The notes beneath the pieces are model-generated. The model was not told where the DNA came from and searched no databases. It was given only the letters and a program-made list of their open reading frames with translations. Shown piece by piece: positions 24,383 through 33,734 of a DNA stretch of 46,839 nucleotides (position 1 is its first letter; each line of letters starts with the position of its first letter). The DNA comes from Deltaproteobacteria bacterium (GTDB taxonomy: Bacteria; Bdellovibrionota_C; UBA2361; JAGFJO01), in the NCBI GenBank assembly GCA_024102635.1, contig JAGFJO010000117.1, positions 1-46,839 on the forward strand, in the 5' to 3' direction. Made by a program: the position numbers and the translations under genes.

Positions 24383-25300
24383 ATGAAGTCTTTTTCTGCT
24401 ACTTTTAGCAGCGCGCCGCTGCAATTGCACCGTCTCCTGAGAAGACACAACGTCGATAAGGCCGTAGTGGTCATACGAATCGTGGTTCTTGCGGCGATCC
24501 TGGCGCTTGCCATCCTCATCATTCACAAAGCAGTCGGAGGTTTTTTCTCAAGCAGGTCTGCAATCTCTCAGCTCGAGAAGGACGTTGCGGCTTCTCTTCA
24601 GCCGCAGACCTCAGAGATTAAGCCGGATCTAAAACGGACAAATTACAAAAGTATTGTAAGCAGTAAACTGCTCGGGGAGCTGGGTGCCCCGATCGCTCAG
24701 CAGCCGACTCCTGCAGCGAAGCCCCCCACTCAGCTCAGTCTTCAGCTAATCGGAACCTTCATATCGGGCGGGCAAGCTCCATATGCCATCATTGAGGACA
24801 GCAAAAAGAAGGTGCAGGACGTTTTTATGGTTAGCGATCCCATTTTTGACCAGGCCAAGCTGCGCTCGATATTCCCGGATCGGGTGGAGATTGAACATGA
24901 AGGTCGCGTAGAAGTGCTGAAATTAGACGATACGCCGGACACTAGCGTAGCGATGAAAGACGGTGTCGCAACGGTGGGCGATAACGAATACATCGTGGAA
25001 GAGGCTGAACTGGATAAAGCCCTGGAAAATTTACCTCTTTTGCTGACCCAGGCAAGAGCTGTACCATACTTCAAGGATGGGAAATCCATAGGACTTCGCA
25101 TGTTTGCCATTAGGAGCAGCAGTATCTTTGAAAAAATTGGTTTAAGAAATGGGGACGTATTAAAATCCATCAACGGAAATAACCTCGGAGACCTCTCGCA
25201 AGCAGTGAAGCTATTCGAGCGGCTTAAGGAGGAGCGTTCACTGTCTCTGATCCTCGAGCGAAACAACGAAGAGAAAGAGTTTAAGTATCAGATCAGGTAG
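24383..25300 (+). CDS. gspC: Type II secretion system protein C
   Basis: The 305-aa GspC has a cytoplasmic N-terminus and one membrane helix (about 27-50). A periplasmic HR domain follows (about 118-185; LSLQLIGTFISGGQAPYAII), as does a C-terminal PDZ domain (about 228-305; IGLRNGDVLKSINGNNL). It links the inner-membrane platform to the GspD secretin and helps choose substrates. It is the first gene of the T2SS operon, 12 bp before gspD. Confidence 0.92.
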   Translation: MKSFSATFSSAPLQLHRLLRRHNVDKAVVVIRIVVLAAILALAILIIHKAVGGFFSSRSAISQLEKDVAASLQPQTSEIKPDLKRTNYKSIVSSKLLGELGAPIAQQPTPAAKPPTQLSLQLIGTFISGGQAPYAIIEDSKKKVQDVFMVSDPIFDQAKLRSIFPDRVEIEHEGRVEVLKLDDTPDTSVAMKDGVATVGDNEYIVEEAELDKALENLPLLLTQARAVPYFKDGKSIGLRMFAIRSSSIFEKIGLRNGDVLKSINGNNLGDLSQAVKLFERLKEERSLSLILERNNEEKEFKYQIR

Positions 25301-25312
25301 GTAAAGAGCCTT

Positions 25313-28207
25313 GTGATAAATTCTAATGTTCATCGTACGTACGCACTTTTCAAGGGCCTGTTAGCTGCTCTTGCCTGCAGCGCGTTGCTGCTTGTGGCCG
25401 GGCCTGCGGCCGCTCAGGATAAGAAAGATGAAGCCATCGAGTACGCAAAGGATTCCTCAACCGAAATCAATGTAAAGAACGCTGACATTGCAGCAGTCGT
25501 ACGCATTTTCAGTAAAAAGACCAAGCGCAACTACATCCTCGATGAAACGGTGAAAGGGAAGGTTACGATTTATCTTCCCGGTAAAGTGTCCTCCGATGAA
25601 GCGATCCGGATTTTGGATGCCGTGCTGGCGCTTAAGGGATTTACCTCAGTGCCTATCGGTGAAAATTTGTGGAAGATAGTGCAAATAAAAGAGGCTAAAA
25701 CCACCACTATTCCTACTCATATTGACTCTGCCATTGAAGACCCCTCCTCCGCCGTCGCAACCAGGCTGATCAATCTCAAATTTGTCAGCGCCGAGGATAT
25801 GCAGCAGCTGGTATCTCCGCTCGTTTCTCCAGAGGGATTGATAAATGCATACACCGGGACCAATTCACTAATGATTATCGATTCAGAGGACAACATCCAG
25901 AGAATCGCAGAGATCATTTCGGCACTTGATGTGCCCTCCAGTGATCGTGAAATGACGATCGTCCCGGTGCTGCATGCCGATGCTCCAGATATAGCTGAAA
26001 AGCTCAATCAGATCCTTGGAATCGGCGGAGATGCCGGCAAAGGATCGGCTGCCAATGTTGATCTAGTCTCGACAAGAGCTGCGGAGGTAATCAGGGCTAA
26101 CGCCGGCCGTCCCGGCGCACCTGGCGCACCCGCCGCGCCGTCGTCGGCCATCAGTCAAACGATCGCCGCAAGAGCGCGTGAACCGAAGATCATCCCCGAT
26201 GAGCGTACTAATTCGATTATCATAGTGGCAGACGACGACACTACGGCGCGAATGAAGGCGCTCATTGACCAGTTGGATAGCGAAGTCGATCTTAGCGGAT
26301 TTCGCTTCTACGTATATAGGTGTCAGCACGCCAACGCGGAAGAGCTAGCAGATATATTATCCACTCTATCCGGCGGCAGCGGCACTACCGGCGGCAGAGA
26401 CACCTCTCGCGGCAGCTTTGGAGGATCTTCGTTTTCCCGCAATCAAGGCGATAATTTGGACGCCGGCCCGTTCGGCGTCGGACGCAGTAGCACATCAGCA
26501 AGAAGCCGCAACTCGCGGCTGGGAACTACCCCTGAAAGGCTGGATAGCCGCGCGCGGGCACCCGGCGGCTCGGCTAATCAGAACCGCTCTGGCGCGGGGA
26601 CATCCGCTATAAATCTAGGAGAGAACATCTCAATAAGCGCCGATCCGGCGACCAATTCGCTCATCATCTACGGCAGCAAAGCCGACTATGAAAAGATAGT
26701 GCAGCTTCTCAAACAGCTGGACGTCAAACGCCGCCAGGTGTTGGTGGAGGCTATTTTGCTTGAGGTTGGCGTAGACGACAGCAACTCCATGAGCACCGAA
26801 TTTTTGACATCAACGGGCGGCGCGGACGGAGGAGTTGCAGTTAAAAGTGACTTCGGCAATCTTGCGAGCTTGTTTCAGAACCCTAACGCGCTTAGCAGCT
26901 TCTCGGTGGCTGCGGCCAGCGCCGGCACATTGACTTTGCCGGGCGGCATTAAAGTTCCAACTCAGTCGGTACTGCTGCGCGCCGCCAAGGAGAATGCTAA
27001 CGCGAATGTACTAAGTTCGCCGAACATATTGGCCACCGACAATGAGCCGGCCTACATTATCGTAGGGCAAAACGTGCCGTTCGTTGCCAGCCAGGCTACC
27101 AGCGACGTTAACCTCAACAATACCTTTAACCAGATTGATCGGCAGGACGTAGGCATAACTCTTCGCCTTACTCCGCAGATCAGTTCGGAAGACTATGTAA
27201 CCCTCAACATCTTCACCGAGGTATCTAACCTGCTTGAACGTACTTTGGCTTCTCCACTTGGGCCTACTACCACCGTAAGAACGAGCGAAACCACAGCAAT
27301 CGCCAAGGACGGCCAGATGATAGTGATCGGCGGGTTGATGTCCGATGATAACACTGATGCAGAGAGCGGGGTTCCATTCCTCTCCGATATTCCCGTGTTG
27401 GGCCACCTCTTCCGCAGCACGGCATCACGCACAAGGCGCACTAATCTCTTGATATTCATCACACCTCATATCGTGAAGGATCCGTTCGATGCCCGCGACG
27501 CTACTATAATAAGCCGCGAAAAAATGGAGGATGTCATATTCCGTGAGGACACCTATCCAAACCGGCGTGAAATTCTCCGCAGCCCGGCAATCGACGAGGT
27601 TACCGAGTCCATAATCAGCAAGGAGAATCCTCCCGGAACAATCATTCCGCCAAAAAAACCTCATGTCCCGGCGGCCGCTGCTGCCCCTCTCGAAAAGTCG
27701 AGCACTCTGCGAACCGACAGTGAGGGAGCTATCGAATTGAAAGTTTCCCCCGAGTTGCCGGCAAGCGCGGCTCCGCCTTCGTCCGAACCCCAGGAGTCTG
27801 AAGAGATCAGTCTCACTATAGGGCCTGAGAGCGAATTTCGCGCCTCTTTCAGCTCAGATCTCCCAGAACAATCACGCTTTCAAGAGAGTGCGAAAGTCGT
27901 AGTAATGGAGCTCGAAAATAATTCTCAGGTACCGTCAAATCTTCCGTTTAAGGTTCTCGAGGACCAGGGGGTTTTTGTCCTCATGATTCCACCGGACAGC
28001 AATGCCTACTCGCGCGGCTTTTTTCAGATGGGTGAGAAGTATAAGTATGCGGTGGACAACAATGAAGTTGTATTCAGCCCGTTAGCTGTGCTCTCATCGG
28101 CGGCTGAACTCCAGGCCAACTTTCCCGGTTTGGCGGACAAATTGTACACACTCTCCCCCTATGAGATAATGAACATCGGCATGGCTCCATGGAGCAAAGC
28201 CGGTTAG
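25313..28207 (+). CDS. gspD: Type II secretion system secretin, with long C-terminal extension
   Basis: GTG start at 25313. The 964-aa protein has a signal peptide (to about residue 34, AGPAAA), N0 (about 50-120, EINVKNADIAAVVRIFSKKT) and N1-N3 repeats. N3 carries a Gly/Ser/Arg-rich insert at about 352-432. The secretin core (about 480-715) contains VPFVASQ, QDVGITLRLTPQI and GVPFLSDIPVLGHLFRS, ending NLLIFITPHIV. GspD forms the outer-membrane pore. After the core, about 245 more residues follow: a Pro/Ser/Glu linker and a compact final part (about 865-964). Usual GspD proteins are about 650-750 aa, so this is unusually long. Confidence 0.94.
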   Translation: MINSNVHRTYALFKGLLAALACSALLLVAGPAAAQDKKDEAIEYAKDSSTEINVKNADIAAVVRIFSKKTKRNYILDETVKGKVTIYLPGKVSSDEAIRILDAVLALKGFTSVPIGENLWKIVQIKEAKTTTIPTHIDSAIEDPSSAVATRLINLKFVSAEDMQQLVSPLVSPEGLINAYTGTNSLMIIDSEDNIQRIAEIISALDVPSSDREMTIVPVLHADAPDIAEKLNQILGIGGDAGKGSAANVDLVSTRAAEVIRANAGRPGAPGAPAAPSSAISQTIAARAREPKIIPDERTNSIIIVADDDTTARMKALIDQLDSEVDLSGFRFYVYRCQHANAEELADILSTLSGGSGTTGGRDTSRGSFGGSSFSRNQGDNLDAGPFGVGRSSTSARSRNSRLGTTPERLDSRARAPGGSANQNRSGAGTSAINLGENISISADPATNSLIIYGSKADYEKIVQLLKQLDVKRRQVLVEAILLEVGVDDSNSMSTEFLTSTGGADGGVAVKSDFGNLASLFQNPNALSSFSVAAASAGTLTLPGGIKVPTQSVLLRAAKENANANVLSSPNILATDNEPAYIIVGQNVPFVASQATSDVNLNNTFNQIDRQDVGITLRLTPQISSEDYVTLNIFTEVSNLLERTLASPLGPTTTVRTSETTAIAKDGQMIVIGGLMSDDNTDAESGVPFLSDIPVLGHLFRSTASRTRRTNLLIFITPHIVKDPFDARDATIISREKMEDVIFREDTYPNRREILRSPAIDEVTESIISKENPPGTIIPPKKPHVPAAAAAPLEKSSTLRTDSEGAIELKVSPELPASAAPPSSEPQESEEISLTIGPESEFRASFSSDLPEQSRFQESAKVVVMELENNSQVPSNLPFKVLEDQGVFVLMIPPDSNAYSRGFFQMGEKYKYAVDNNEVVFSPLAVLSSAAELQANFPGLADKLYTLSPYEIMNIGMAPWSKAG

Positions 28208-28261
28208 ATGAGCCGGTGGCCTAGCTGCATTTGACATAGAGGTTAGTAACGGCACTACTGC

Positions 28262-29929
28262 ATGGCAATCAATACACCACCTGGCTCAGGCGTTCACACT
28301 ACGGGTAGTACAGCCCAGCCCTCCAACGGCGCTCCCCCGGCAAATACCGCTGCCTCAGTTAAAATGCTTGCCCAGTTCCTAGGCCTTCCTTATCAGGAAC
28401 GGCTCGGAGATCCAAACCCTCCGCGCGATCTGAAGCATGGAGACTTCGATAGAATTGCCGGCTCTTGGGGCAGGCAGTTCTCTACTATACCGATCGACGG
28501 GAATGAGAACGAAGTGGTGGTTGCAACCGCCGACCCGCTTCAGATAGAAGCCATAGACCAGCTCCGAATATGTTATCAGCGCCCGATACGGTTGATTCTG
28601 ACTTCACCTGAAGAGATAACCAGGGCTATTAACGCCATTCGAACCAGCCTAATGAGTGACCGCTCGAGCGCGCTTACCGCCGGACAGGGCAGTCGAGAGG
28701 CGGAAGAGTTTCAGTATCAGCTTAAGATCGATGTTACGGACGCAGAGGATGATGACGCACCGATTATCCGTTATGTTAACGCGATAATATTCAAGGCCAG
28801 CTCCGAACGTGCCTCAGATGTTCACATAGAGCCGTATGAAGATCGCGTGAAGGTGCGATTTAGAATTGACGGCGTTCTTTACGATATTGCCTCCGAGGAC
28901 AAAGCCTTCCAAGCTTCTATCACCTCGCGCGTCAAGGTTATGGCGGGCCTGAACATAGCGGAAAAGAGACTTCCTCAGGACGGACGTATCGGCCTAAAGA
29001 TAGCAGGCAAGGACGTTGATATCCGCGTATCAACCATCCCAACTCAGTTCGGAGAGCGGATTGTAATGCGTCTTCTTGATAAGACCACAACCGTGCTGAA
29101 CCTGGAGGAGTTGGGCATCGAGGGTGAGAATCTGCGCCAGGTCGAAAGGCTGATCCAGAAGCCGAACGGGATCGTTCTGGTAACAGGTCCAACCGGGTCC
29201 GGTAAAACCACCACCCTTTATGCATGCCTTACCCGCATCAACACACCGGAGCTGAACATTCTCACAGTAGAAGATCCTATCGAATATCAGCTAGAGGGAA
29301 TCGGACAGATGCAGGTTAACCCGAAGATCGATTTTACCTTCGCAACCGGGCTGAGAGCCATCCTGCGGCAGGACCCCGATGTGGTGATGGTCGGTGAGAT
29401 CCGCGACACCGAAACAGCGGAGATAGCCATTCAGGCGTCTCTTACGGGCCATCTAGTGTTCTCGACCCTGCACACCAATGATTCCGCTGGAGCCGTGACC
29501 CGCCTGCTTGATATGAACGTCGAGCCGTTCCTTGTGTCATCCAGTTTGCTGGCGGTTATGGCGCAAAGGCTGATACGGAGACTTTGTACTCATTGCCGCG
29601 ATTCCTACGAGATGTCAGACGAAGAGATCCGGGAACTGGGACTGGCGCCGGAGAGCATAAAATCGCGCAAGGCTTTCAAAGCCGGAACTAAGGAGTGCAG
29701 CGCCTGCCAAAACACCCGTTATGTAGGGCGGTCCGGTATTCATGAGCTGCTGGTAATTGACGATGCTATACGGGCCCTAATACTTCAGAGGGTCGACTCG
29801 GGCACGATAAAAGCTCAGGCTATGAAGCGTGGGTTCAGCACCCTTCGAATGGACGGAGCGAGAAAGGTACTAGCCGGAATCACTTCGGTTGAAGAGGTGC
29901 TGCTGGCGACACATGAAGAATTCGTGTAA
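28262..29929 (+). CDS. gspE: Type II secretion ATPase
   Basis: The 555-aa GspE has an N-terminal N1E-type domain after a Pro/Ala/Gly-rich start, then the ATPase core. It contains SDVHIEPYEDRVKVRFRIDG, Walker A GPTGSGKTTT (about 307), the Asp box, Walker B VVMVGEIRDTE, the His box STLHTNDSAGA, and the zinc-binding four-Cys element (LCTHC about 441, CSAC about 479). It drives pseudopilus assembly from the cytoplasm through GspL. Length and motifs are normal. The Shine-Dalgarno is poorly placed. Confidence 0.96.
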   Translation: MAINTPPGSGVHTTGSTAQPSNGAPPANTAASVKMLAQFLGLPYQERLGDPNPPRDLKHGDFDRIAGSWGRQFSTIPIDGNENEVVVATADPLQIEAIDQLRICYQRPIRLILTSPEEITRAINAIRTSLMSDRSSALTAGQGSREAEEFQYQLKIDVTDAEDDDAPIIRYVNAIIFKASSERASDVHIEPYEDRVKVRFRIDGVLYDIASEDKAFQASITSRVKVMAGLNIAEKRLPQDGRIGLKIAGKDVDIRVSTIPTQFGERIVMRLLDKTTTVLNLEELGIEGENLRQVERLIQKPNGIVLVTGPTGSGKTTTLYACLTRINTPELNILTVEDPIEYQLEGIGQMQVNPKIDFTFATGLRAILRQDPDVVMVGEIRDTETAEIAIQASLTGHLVFSTLHTNDSAGAVTRLLDMNVEPFLVSSSLLAVMAQRLIRRLCTHCRDSYEMSDEEIRELGLAPESIKSRKAFKAGTKECSACQNTRYVGRSGIHELLVIDDAIRALILQRVDSGTIKAQAMKRGFSTLRMDGARKVLAGITSVEEVLLATHEEFV

Positions 29930-29985
29930 GTTGCTTGCGATGGGCTTTTAAGTACTCTCTCTTCAACGTTCCTGGTGGAAGTTAG

Positions 29986-31212
29986 ATGCCGATTTACGAA
30001 TATACCGCGCTGAATCCCAGTGGGCGTAATACCAAGGGTTCCATTGAAGCGGATACGGTACGCGCAGCGCGTGTTAGGCTCCGCTCACAGGGCATCTTCC
30101 CTACCGATATTAAAGAAGCAAGCGCCACTTCATCCAGACGAAGCGCGGATATAAAGAACTACTTCAAATCGAACCGCGTATCTCTTCCTCAGCTTTCGGT
30201 CGCCACGAGACAGCTTGCGACACTTGTGGGAGCCGGTCTTCCGCTGGTGTCAGCACTGCTAGCACTCTCCGATCAGACGGATTCGGAAGTTTTGAAGCGC
30301 ATGGTAGTCGACATAAAGGAGAAGGTTGAAGAGGGATCTTCGCTGGCGAACGCCCTCGGTAACTATCCGCGGGCATTCCCCCGTCTTTACATAAACATGG
30401 TCGCTTCTGGCGAGGCCTCTGGAACGCTGGACGCTGTGCTTGAGAACCTTGCCGACTATTTGGAAGCTCAGGTCGAGCTGCGGCGAGAGATTACATCCGC
30501 TCTTTTTTATCCGATTCTAATGTTGTTCTTTTGTACGGCCGTTGTAATCGGCTTGGTTACCCTGGTGGTGCCACGAATCGTCGAAATTTTTCAAAAACAG
30601 GGCGCGGTTCTCCCTCTTCCGACACGCATTCTGATAACGATCTCCAATTTTCTCATTTATTATTGGTGGTTCATTATTCTTCTCGGATTTCTGGCTGTAT
30701 ACGCCTTCAAAGTTTATCGTTCTCAACCGAATGGACGGGCAGCAATTGACAGTCTTGTGCTCAGAATCCCGATCGCCGGCTCAATCTATAGCAAGATCAT
30801 TACCGCCCGGGTCTCAGGCACCCTCTCCACTCTTCTTGCAAGCGGCGTGGGCCTTTTGACGGCACTTGAAATCGTTAAGAACATGACAACCAATGTGCAT
30901 ATCTCCAAAGCGTTGGAAGACGCCCGTGAGGGGGTCAGAGAGGGGCGAAGTCTCGCCAAAGAACTTAGTAAGAGTAAACTCTTTCCCAACATGCTTTGCC
31001 ACATGATCGCAGTGGGAGAGAGCAGCGGAAGGCTGGAAGGCATGCTCGGAAAAGCCGGTGACGCTTATGAAAGGGACGTACATGCGGCCCTCTCCGGCCT
31101 TACCTCGCTTATTGAGCCCCTGATGATAATTGTACTGGGCGGCATAGTGTTCGCCATTGTACTCTCGATACTTATGCCGATGGTTGATTTGATAAGTGTA
31201 GTTCAGCGCTAA
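29986..31212 (+). CDS. gspF: Type II secretion inner-membrane platform protein
   Basis: The 408-aa GspF opens MPIYEYTALNPSGRNTKGSIEADT, as in this family. Two cytoplasmic helical repeats (FxRQLATLVGAGLPLVSAL and the later ARVSGTLSTLLASGVGLLTAL) alternate with three membrane segments (about 170-195, 220-245, 375-400). GGTGGA precedes the ATG. GspF is the polytopic core around which pseudopilins are added. Next comes a 107-bp gap before gspG, the largest within the operon. Confidence 0.95.
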   Translation: MPIYEYTALNPSGRNTKGSIEADTVRAARVRLRSQGIFPTDIKEASATSSRRSADIKNYFKSNRVSLPQLSVATRQLATLVGAGLPLVSALLALSDQTDSEVLKRMVVDIKEKVEEGSSLANALGNYPRAFPRLYINMVASGEASGTLDAVLENLADYLEAQVELRREITSALFYPILMLFFCTAVVIGLVTLVVPRIVEIFQKQGAVLPLPTRILITISNFLIYYWWFIILLGFLAVYAFKVYRSQPNGRAAIDSLVLRIPIAGSIYSKIITARVSGTLSTLLASGVGLLTALEIVKNMTTNVHISKALEDAREGVREGRSLAKELSKSKLFPNMLCHMIAVGESSGRLEGMLGKAGDAYERDVHAALSGLTSLIEPLMIIVLGGIVFAIVLSILMPMVDLISVVQR

Positions 31213-31319
31213 ACCTTTAGGAGCCAATCGGCTTGAAATTAGGAAGGTTTGCAGCATTAAATATTTATGTCAAAGTAACGTCTAAACGAGCATATGGATT
31301 TGACCGGATTTAATTAACT

Positions 31320-31763
31320 ATGAGAACCGCCCCTTTACACCGTTCGATCGCACGAAGGCTGGAGCGACAGGCCGGCCTAACCCTGGTAGAGATAATTGTC
31401 GTATTAGTTATCCTGGCTAGTTTAATGTACTTTCTTACCGGTGGCCTATTCAAGCAAGCCGAGGGCGCAAGGGTCAAGATGACCGAAATGCAGCTTGAAA
31501 AGCTTAAGAGCGCTATTAATCAGTACCGGCTCATGAATAATGCTCTGCCACCCAACTTAGAAGCCATGGTGAACTGCTCTGGCCAAACGGGCAGAGCATG
31601 CGTTCCCGTTGCACAGGAAGAGGATCTTAAAGATGCCTGGGGTACCCCCTTTGTTTATAGTATAGAAGGCTCCGGCAGAAGTTACAGGATTAAGAGTGTC
31701 GGCGCTGATGCTCGCGACGGCGGAAGCGGAGTTGATGGAGACATTATCAAAGAAGGGCCATAG
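31320..31763 (+). CDS. gspG: Major pseudopilin
   Basis: The 147-aa GspG has a prepilin signal cut at RQAG/LTLVE, with Glu5 of the mature protein. A hydrophobic helix follows, then the globular part with LKDAWGTPFVYSIEGSGRSYRIKSVGADARDGGSG, the conserved calcium-binding end of GspG. It forms the pseudopilus shaft. It needs a prepilin peptidase (GspO/PilD), which is not encoded here. The gspH start lies inside its 3' end. Confidence 0.94.
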   Translation: MRTAPLHRSIARRLERQAGLTLVEIIVVLVILASLMYFLTGGLFKQAEGARVKMTEMQLEKLKSAINQYRLMNNALPPNLEAMVNCSGQTGRACVPVAQEEDLKDAWGTPFVYSIEGSGRSYRIKSVGADARDGGSGVDGDIIKEGP

Positions 31764-32448
31764 CAGCGCGGTTCTCCTGCAACCCTCTGGCCGACGGATT
31801 TCACCGCTTAAAGATCAAGGCGGCATCACTCTCATAGAACTCGTCGTTGTATTGCTTCTTATCGGCGTGGGATTCGGCGTGGTCGCAGTCCGCACCGGGA
31901 GTTATTCATATTGGCGCGAGGAGGGCTTCATCCGCCGCCTCTCGGAAACCATTGTCTTCATGCACTACCAGGCTGTTACCGATCAGGCCTTTTACCAGCT
32001 GGAGTTCGATTTTGACACTCACACCTACTCTGTCGGCGTTATCCGGCCTGATGCGGATATATCCGAAGAATTGAAACTGCTGGCGAGTGACGCTGGGCAC
32101 CTAACCCTGGAACTGGCTACTTTTTTGAGCCCCGCCATCGGCCGCAGTCACACCGTAATTCCTCCGCCCTCTTTCCCCTCTTTGGCAGAGCCGATTGAGA
32201 TCCCTCCTGAAATTGTTTTCACTGATATACGTACTATGCGGGGCAAAAAGGTGGCTGCCGAAGGCGGCAAGGCATACATTCTCTTTTCTCCACGCGGATT
32301 TTCAGAGTTCTCGGTTCTCCATTTTGAAACGAGCAATGGAGGTCCGGTGACTATTCTGGTCAATCCATTCACGGGCAACACCACGATTTACAGGGAGTAT
32401 CGCGATTTCCAATGGACATATGGGAAGGATAAAGATGGCCGACGGTAA
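31735..32448 (+). CDS. gspH: Minor pseudopilin H
   Basis: About 237 aa from ATG 31735, overlapping gspG by 29 bp; GCGGAG stands 4 nt upstream. The open frame runs 39 bp further upstream but that start has less support. The prepilin cleavage motif DQGG/ITLIELVVV is preceded by a leader of about 30 residues, longer than usual. The globular part is beta-rich, with FSPRGFSEFSVLHFE near the end. It belongs to the pseudopilus tip set GspH/I/J/K. Confidence 0.82.
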   Translation: METLSKKGHSSAVLLQPSGRRISPLKDQGGITLIELVVVLLLIGVGFGVVAVRTGSYSYWREEGFIRRLSETIVFMHYQAVTDQAFYQLEFDFDTHTYSVGVIRPDADISEELKLLASDAGHLTLELATFLSPAIGRSHTVIPPPSFPSLAEPIEIPPEIVFTDIRTMRGKKVAAEGGKAYILFSPRGFSEFSVLHFETSNGGPVTILVNPFTGNTTIYREYRDFQWTYGKDKDGRR

Positions 32449-32929
32449 CAGCGCCTGCTATTTATCTGCTGCATCTTCCAAACAGCGTGGTTTTACTCTG
32501 ATTGAAGTAGTAATTGCCGTTGTTATCCTTTCAACAGCGTTTATAACCCTTCTCGGACTTCAATCCTCGATCATGAAGCGTACTTTGCGTGACGAGGAGA
32601 AGCAGCAGGCCATGCTGCTTGCACGCAGCATTTTGGCAGCCATTGAGAGTAACGTCGACGAAATACAGCCGCAAGACGAAACGCTTCCGGCAGGCGAAAT
32701 GATCGAAAAATTGCTTACAGACGCCGCCCCGCGCAGTGAGGAGGGTGAGGATGTACAGCGTTTCAATTTATTGGCTCGACTTGCAGTAGACGTTTGGGGC
32801 ATCCCCAATCTCAAGGACGATGCAATGAAGAGAATAAGGCTCAGCATATTTTCTGCGGAGGCACCTGAGGAGGCCTTCGAAGTGTTATTTTTTATTCCCA
32901 ACGAGGATAGCAGCGAGTTAATCGAGTAA
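32435..32929 (+). CDS. gspI: Minor pseudopilin I
   Basis: A 164-aa protein; I chose ATG 32435 because GGAAGGA lies 5 nt upstream, over an ATG at 32420. It overlaps gspH by 14 bp. The prepilin motif is KQRG/FTLIEVVIAVVILS. The globular part is short and acidic (EIQPQDETLPAG, EEGEDVQRF). It is expected to form the tip complex with GspJ (and normally GspK). Stop TAA overlaps the gspJ ATG by one base. Confidence 0.88.
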   Translation: MADGNSACYLSAASSKQRGFTLIEVVIAVVILSTAFITLLGLQSSIMKRTLRDEEKQQAMLLARSILAAIESNVDEIQPQDETLPAGEMIEKLLTDAAPRSEEGEDVQRFNLLARLAVDVWGIPNLKDDAMKRIRLSIFSAEAPEEAFEVLFFIPNEDSSELIE

Positions 32930-33669
32930 TGAGCGCATCATCAAGAAAGCAGCTTGGGTTTACTTTGATAGAGATCGTATTGGCGGTCTCGATCCTTGCC
33001 GTCGTTTTGGCTACAGCCTATAGCGCGCTTACTCAGATCCTTAATGTGAAGACAGCATTAGACGACAATCGGGATGTAACTGTAGTAGCGAATTCTTTAA
33101 TCCGCCGATTGACACGCGAACTGCAGCTTGCAGTAGCAGAAAATCCCATTCTTTTCAGAGACCAGTCAGGTTCGCAAGGAAGCGCGGCGATCTACTTTTT
33201 CGCTGAAGCGGGCAGTGCAGGGCGCGGCTCCCAAGATAAAGTGACTTTCATAGCCCAGGAAGCCGGGCAATATCTTCCGGACGGCGGCACGCACACCGGA
33301 CTAGTTCAGGTGACCTACCGTATGGAGCGTGACCCGGAGAAGAGAAGCGAGTCCGAACAGTACCTCCTTATCCGGGAAGAAATTCCATATATTGAGCCAT
33401 CGGGCACCAACCTAGAGAGCTTTCAAAAAGCTAAAGACAAGGCGTTCTCAAAGGTAATCATCTTCCCGATTACCGACAGCATCACTTCGCTTCGCCTCCG
33501 TTACTACGACGACGAAGAGGGAGAGTGGCGATCGGAGTGGAATCAGAGCCGGCGTGAAGCTATCCCTGCATTAATTCAACTTACTTTTTCGCTGCGCTCG
33601 CCTCGCGGACACGACTATTCATACTCCACTATTATTCCGGTACAAGCAGGCATTGGTAGATTTACTTAA
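32929..33669 (+). CDS. gspJ: Minor pseudopilin J
   Basis: The 246-aa GspJ has prepilin motif KQLG/FTLIEIVLAVSILAVV and a beta-rich periplasmic domain with LRLRYYDDEEGEWRSEW and AIPALIQLTFSLRS, the usual GspJ closing strands. It starts on the last base of gspI (TAATG). In standard systems GspK follows; here gspL begins 65 bp later with no gspK. Confidence 0.88.
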   Translation: MSASSRKQLGFTLIEIVLAVSILAVVLATAYSALTQILNVKTALDDNRDVTVVANSLIRRLTRELQLAVAENPILFRDQSGSQGSAAIYFFAEAGSAGRGSQDKVTFIAQEAGQYLPDGGTHTGLVQVTYRMERDPEKRSESEQYLLIREEIPYIEPSGTNLESFQKAKDKAFSKVIIFPITDSITSLRLRYYDDEEGEWRSEWNQSRREAIPALIQLTFSLRSPRGHDYSYSTIIPVQAGIGRFT

Positions 33670-33734
33670 AATTCAAGTAGTTATGCAACATGAATGCTTG
33701 CTCAAGGGCGGAAAGGCGTGTACATTAGAAGACT

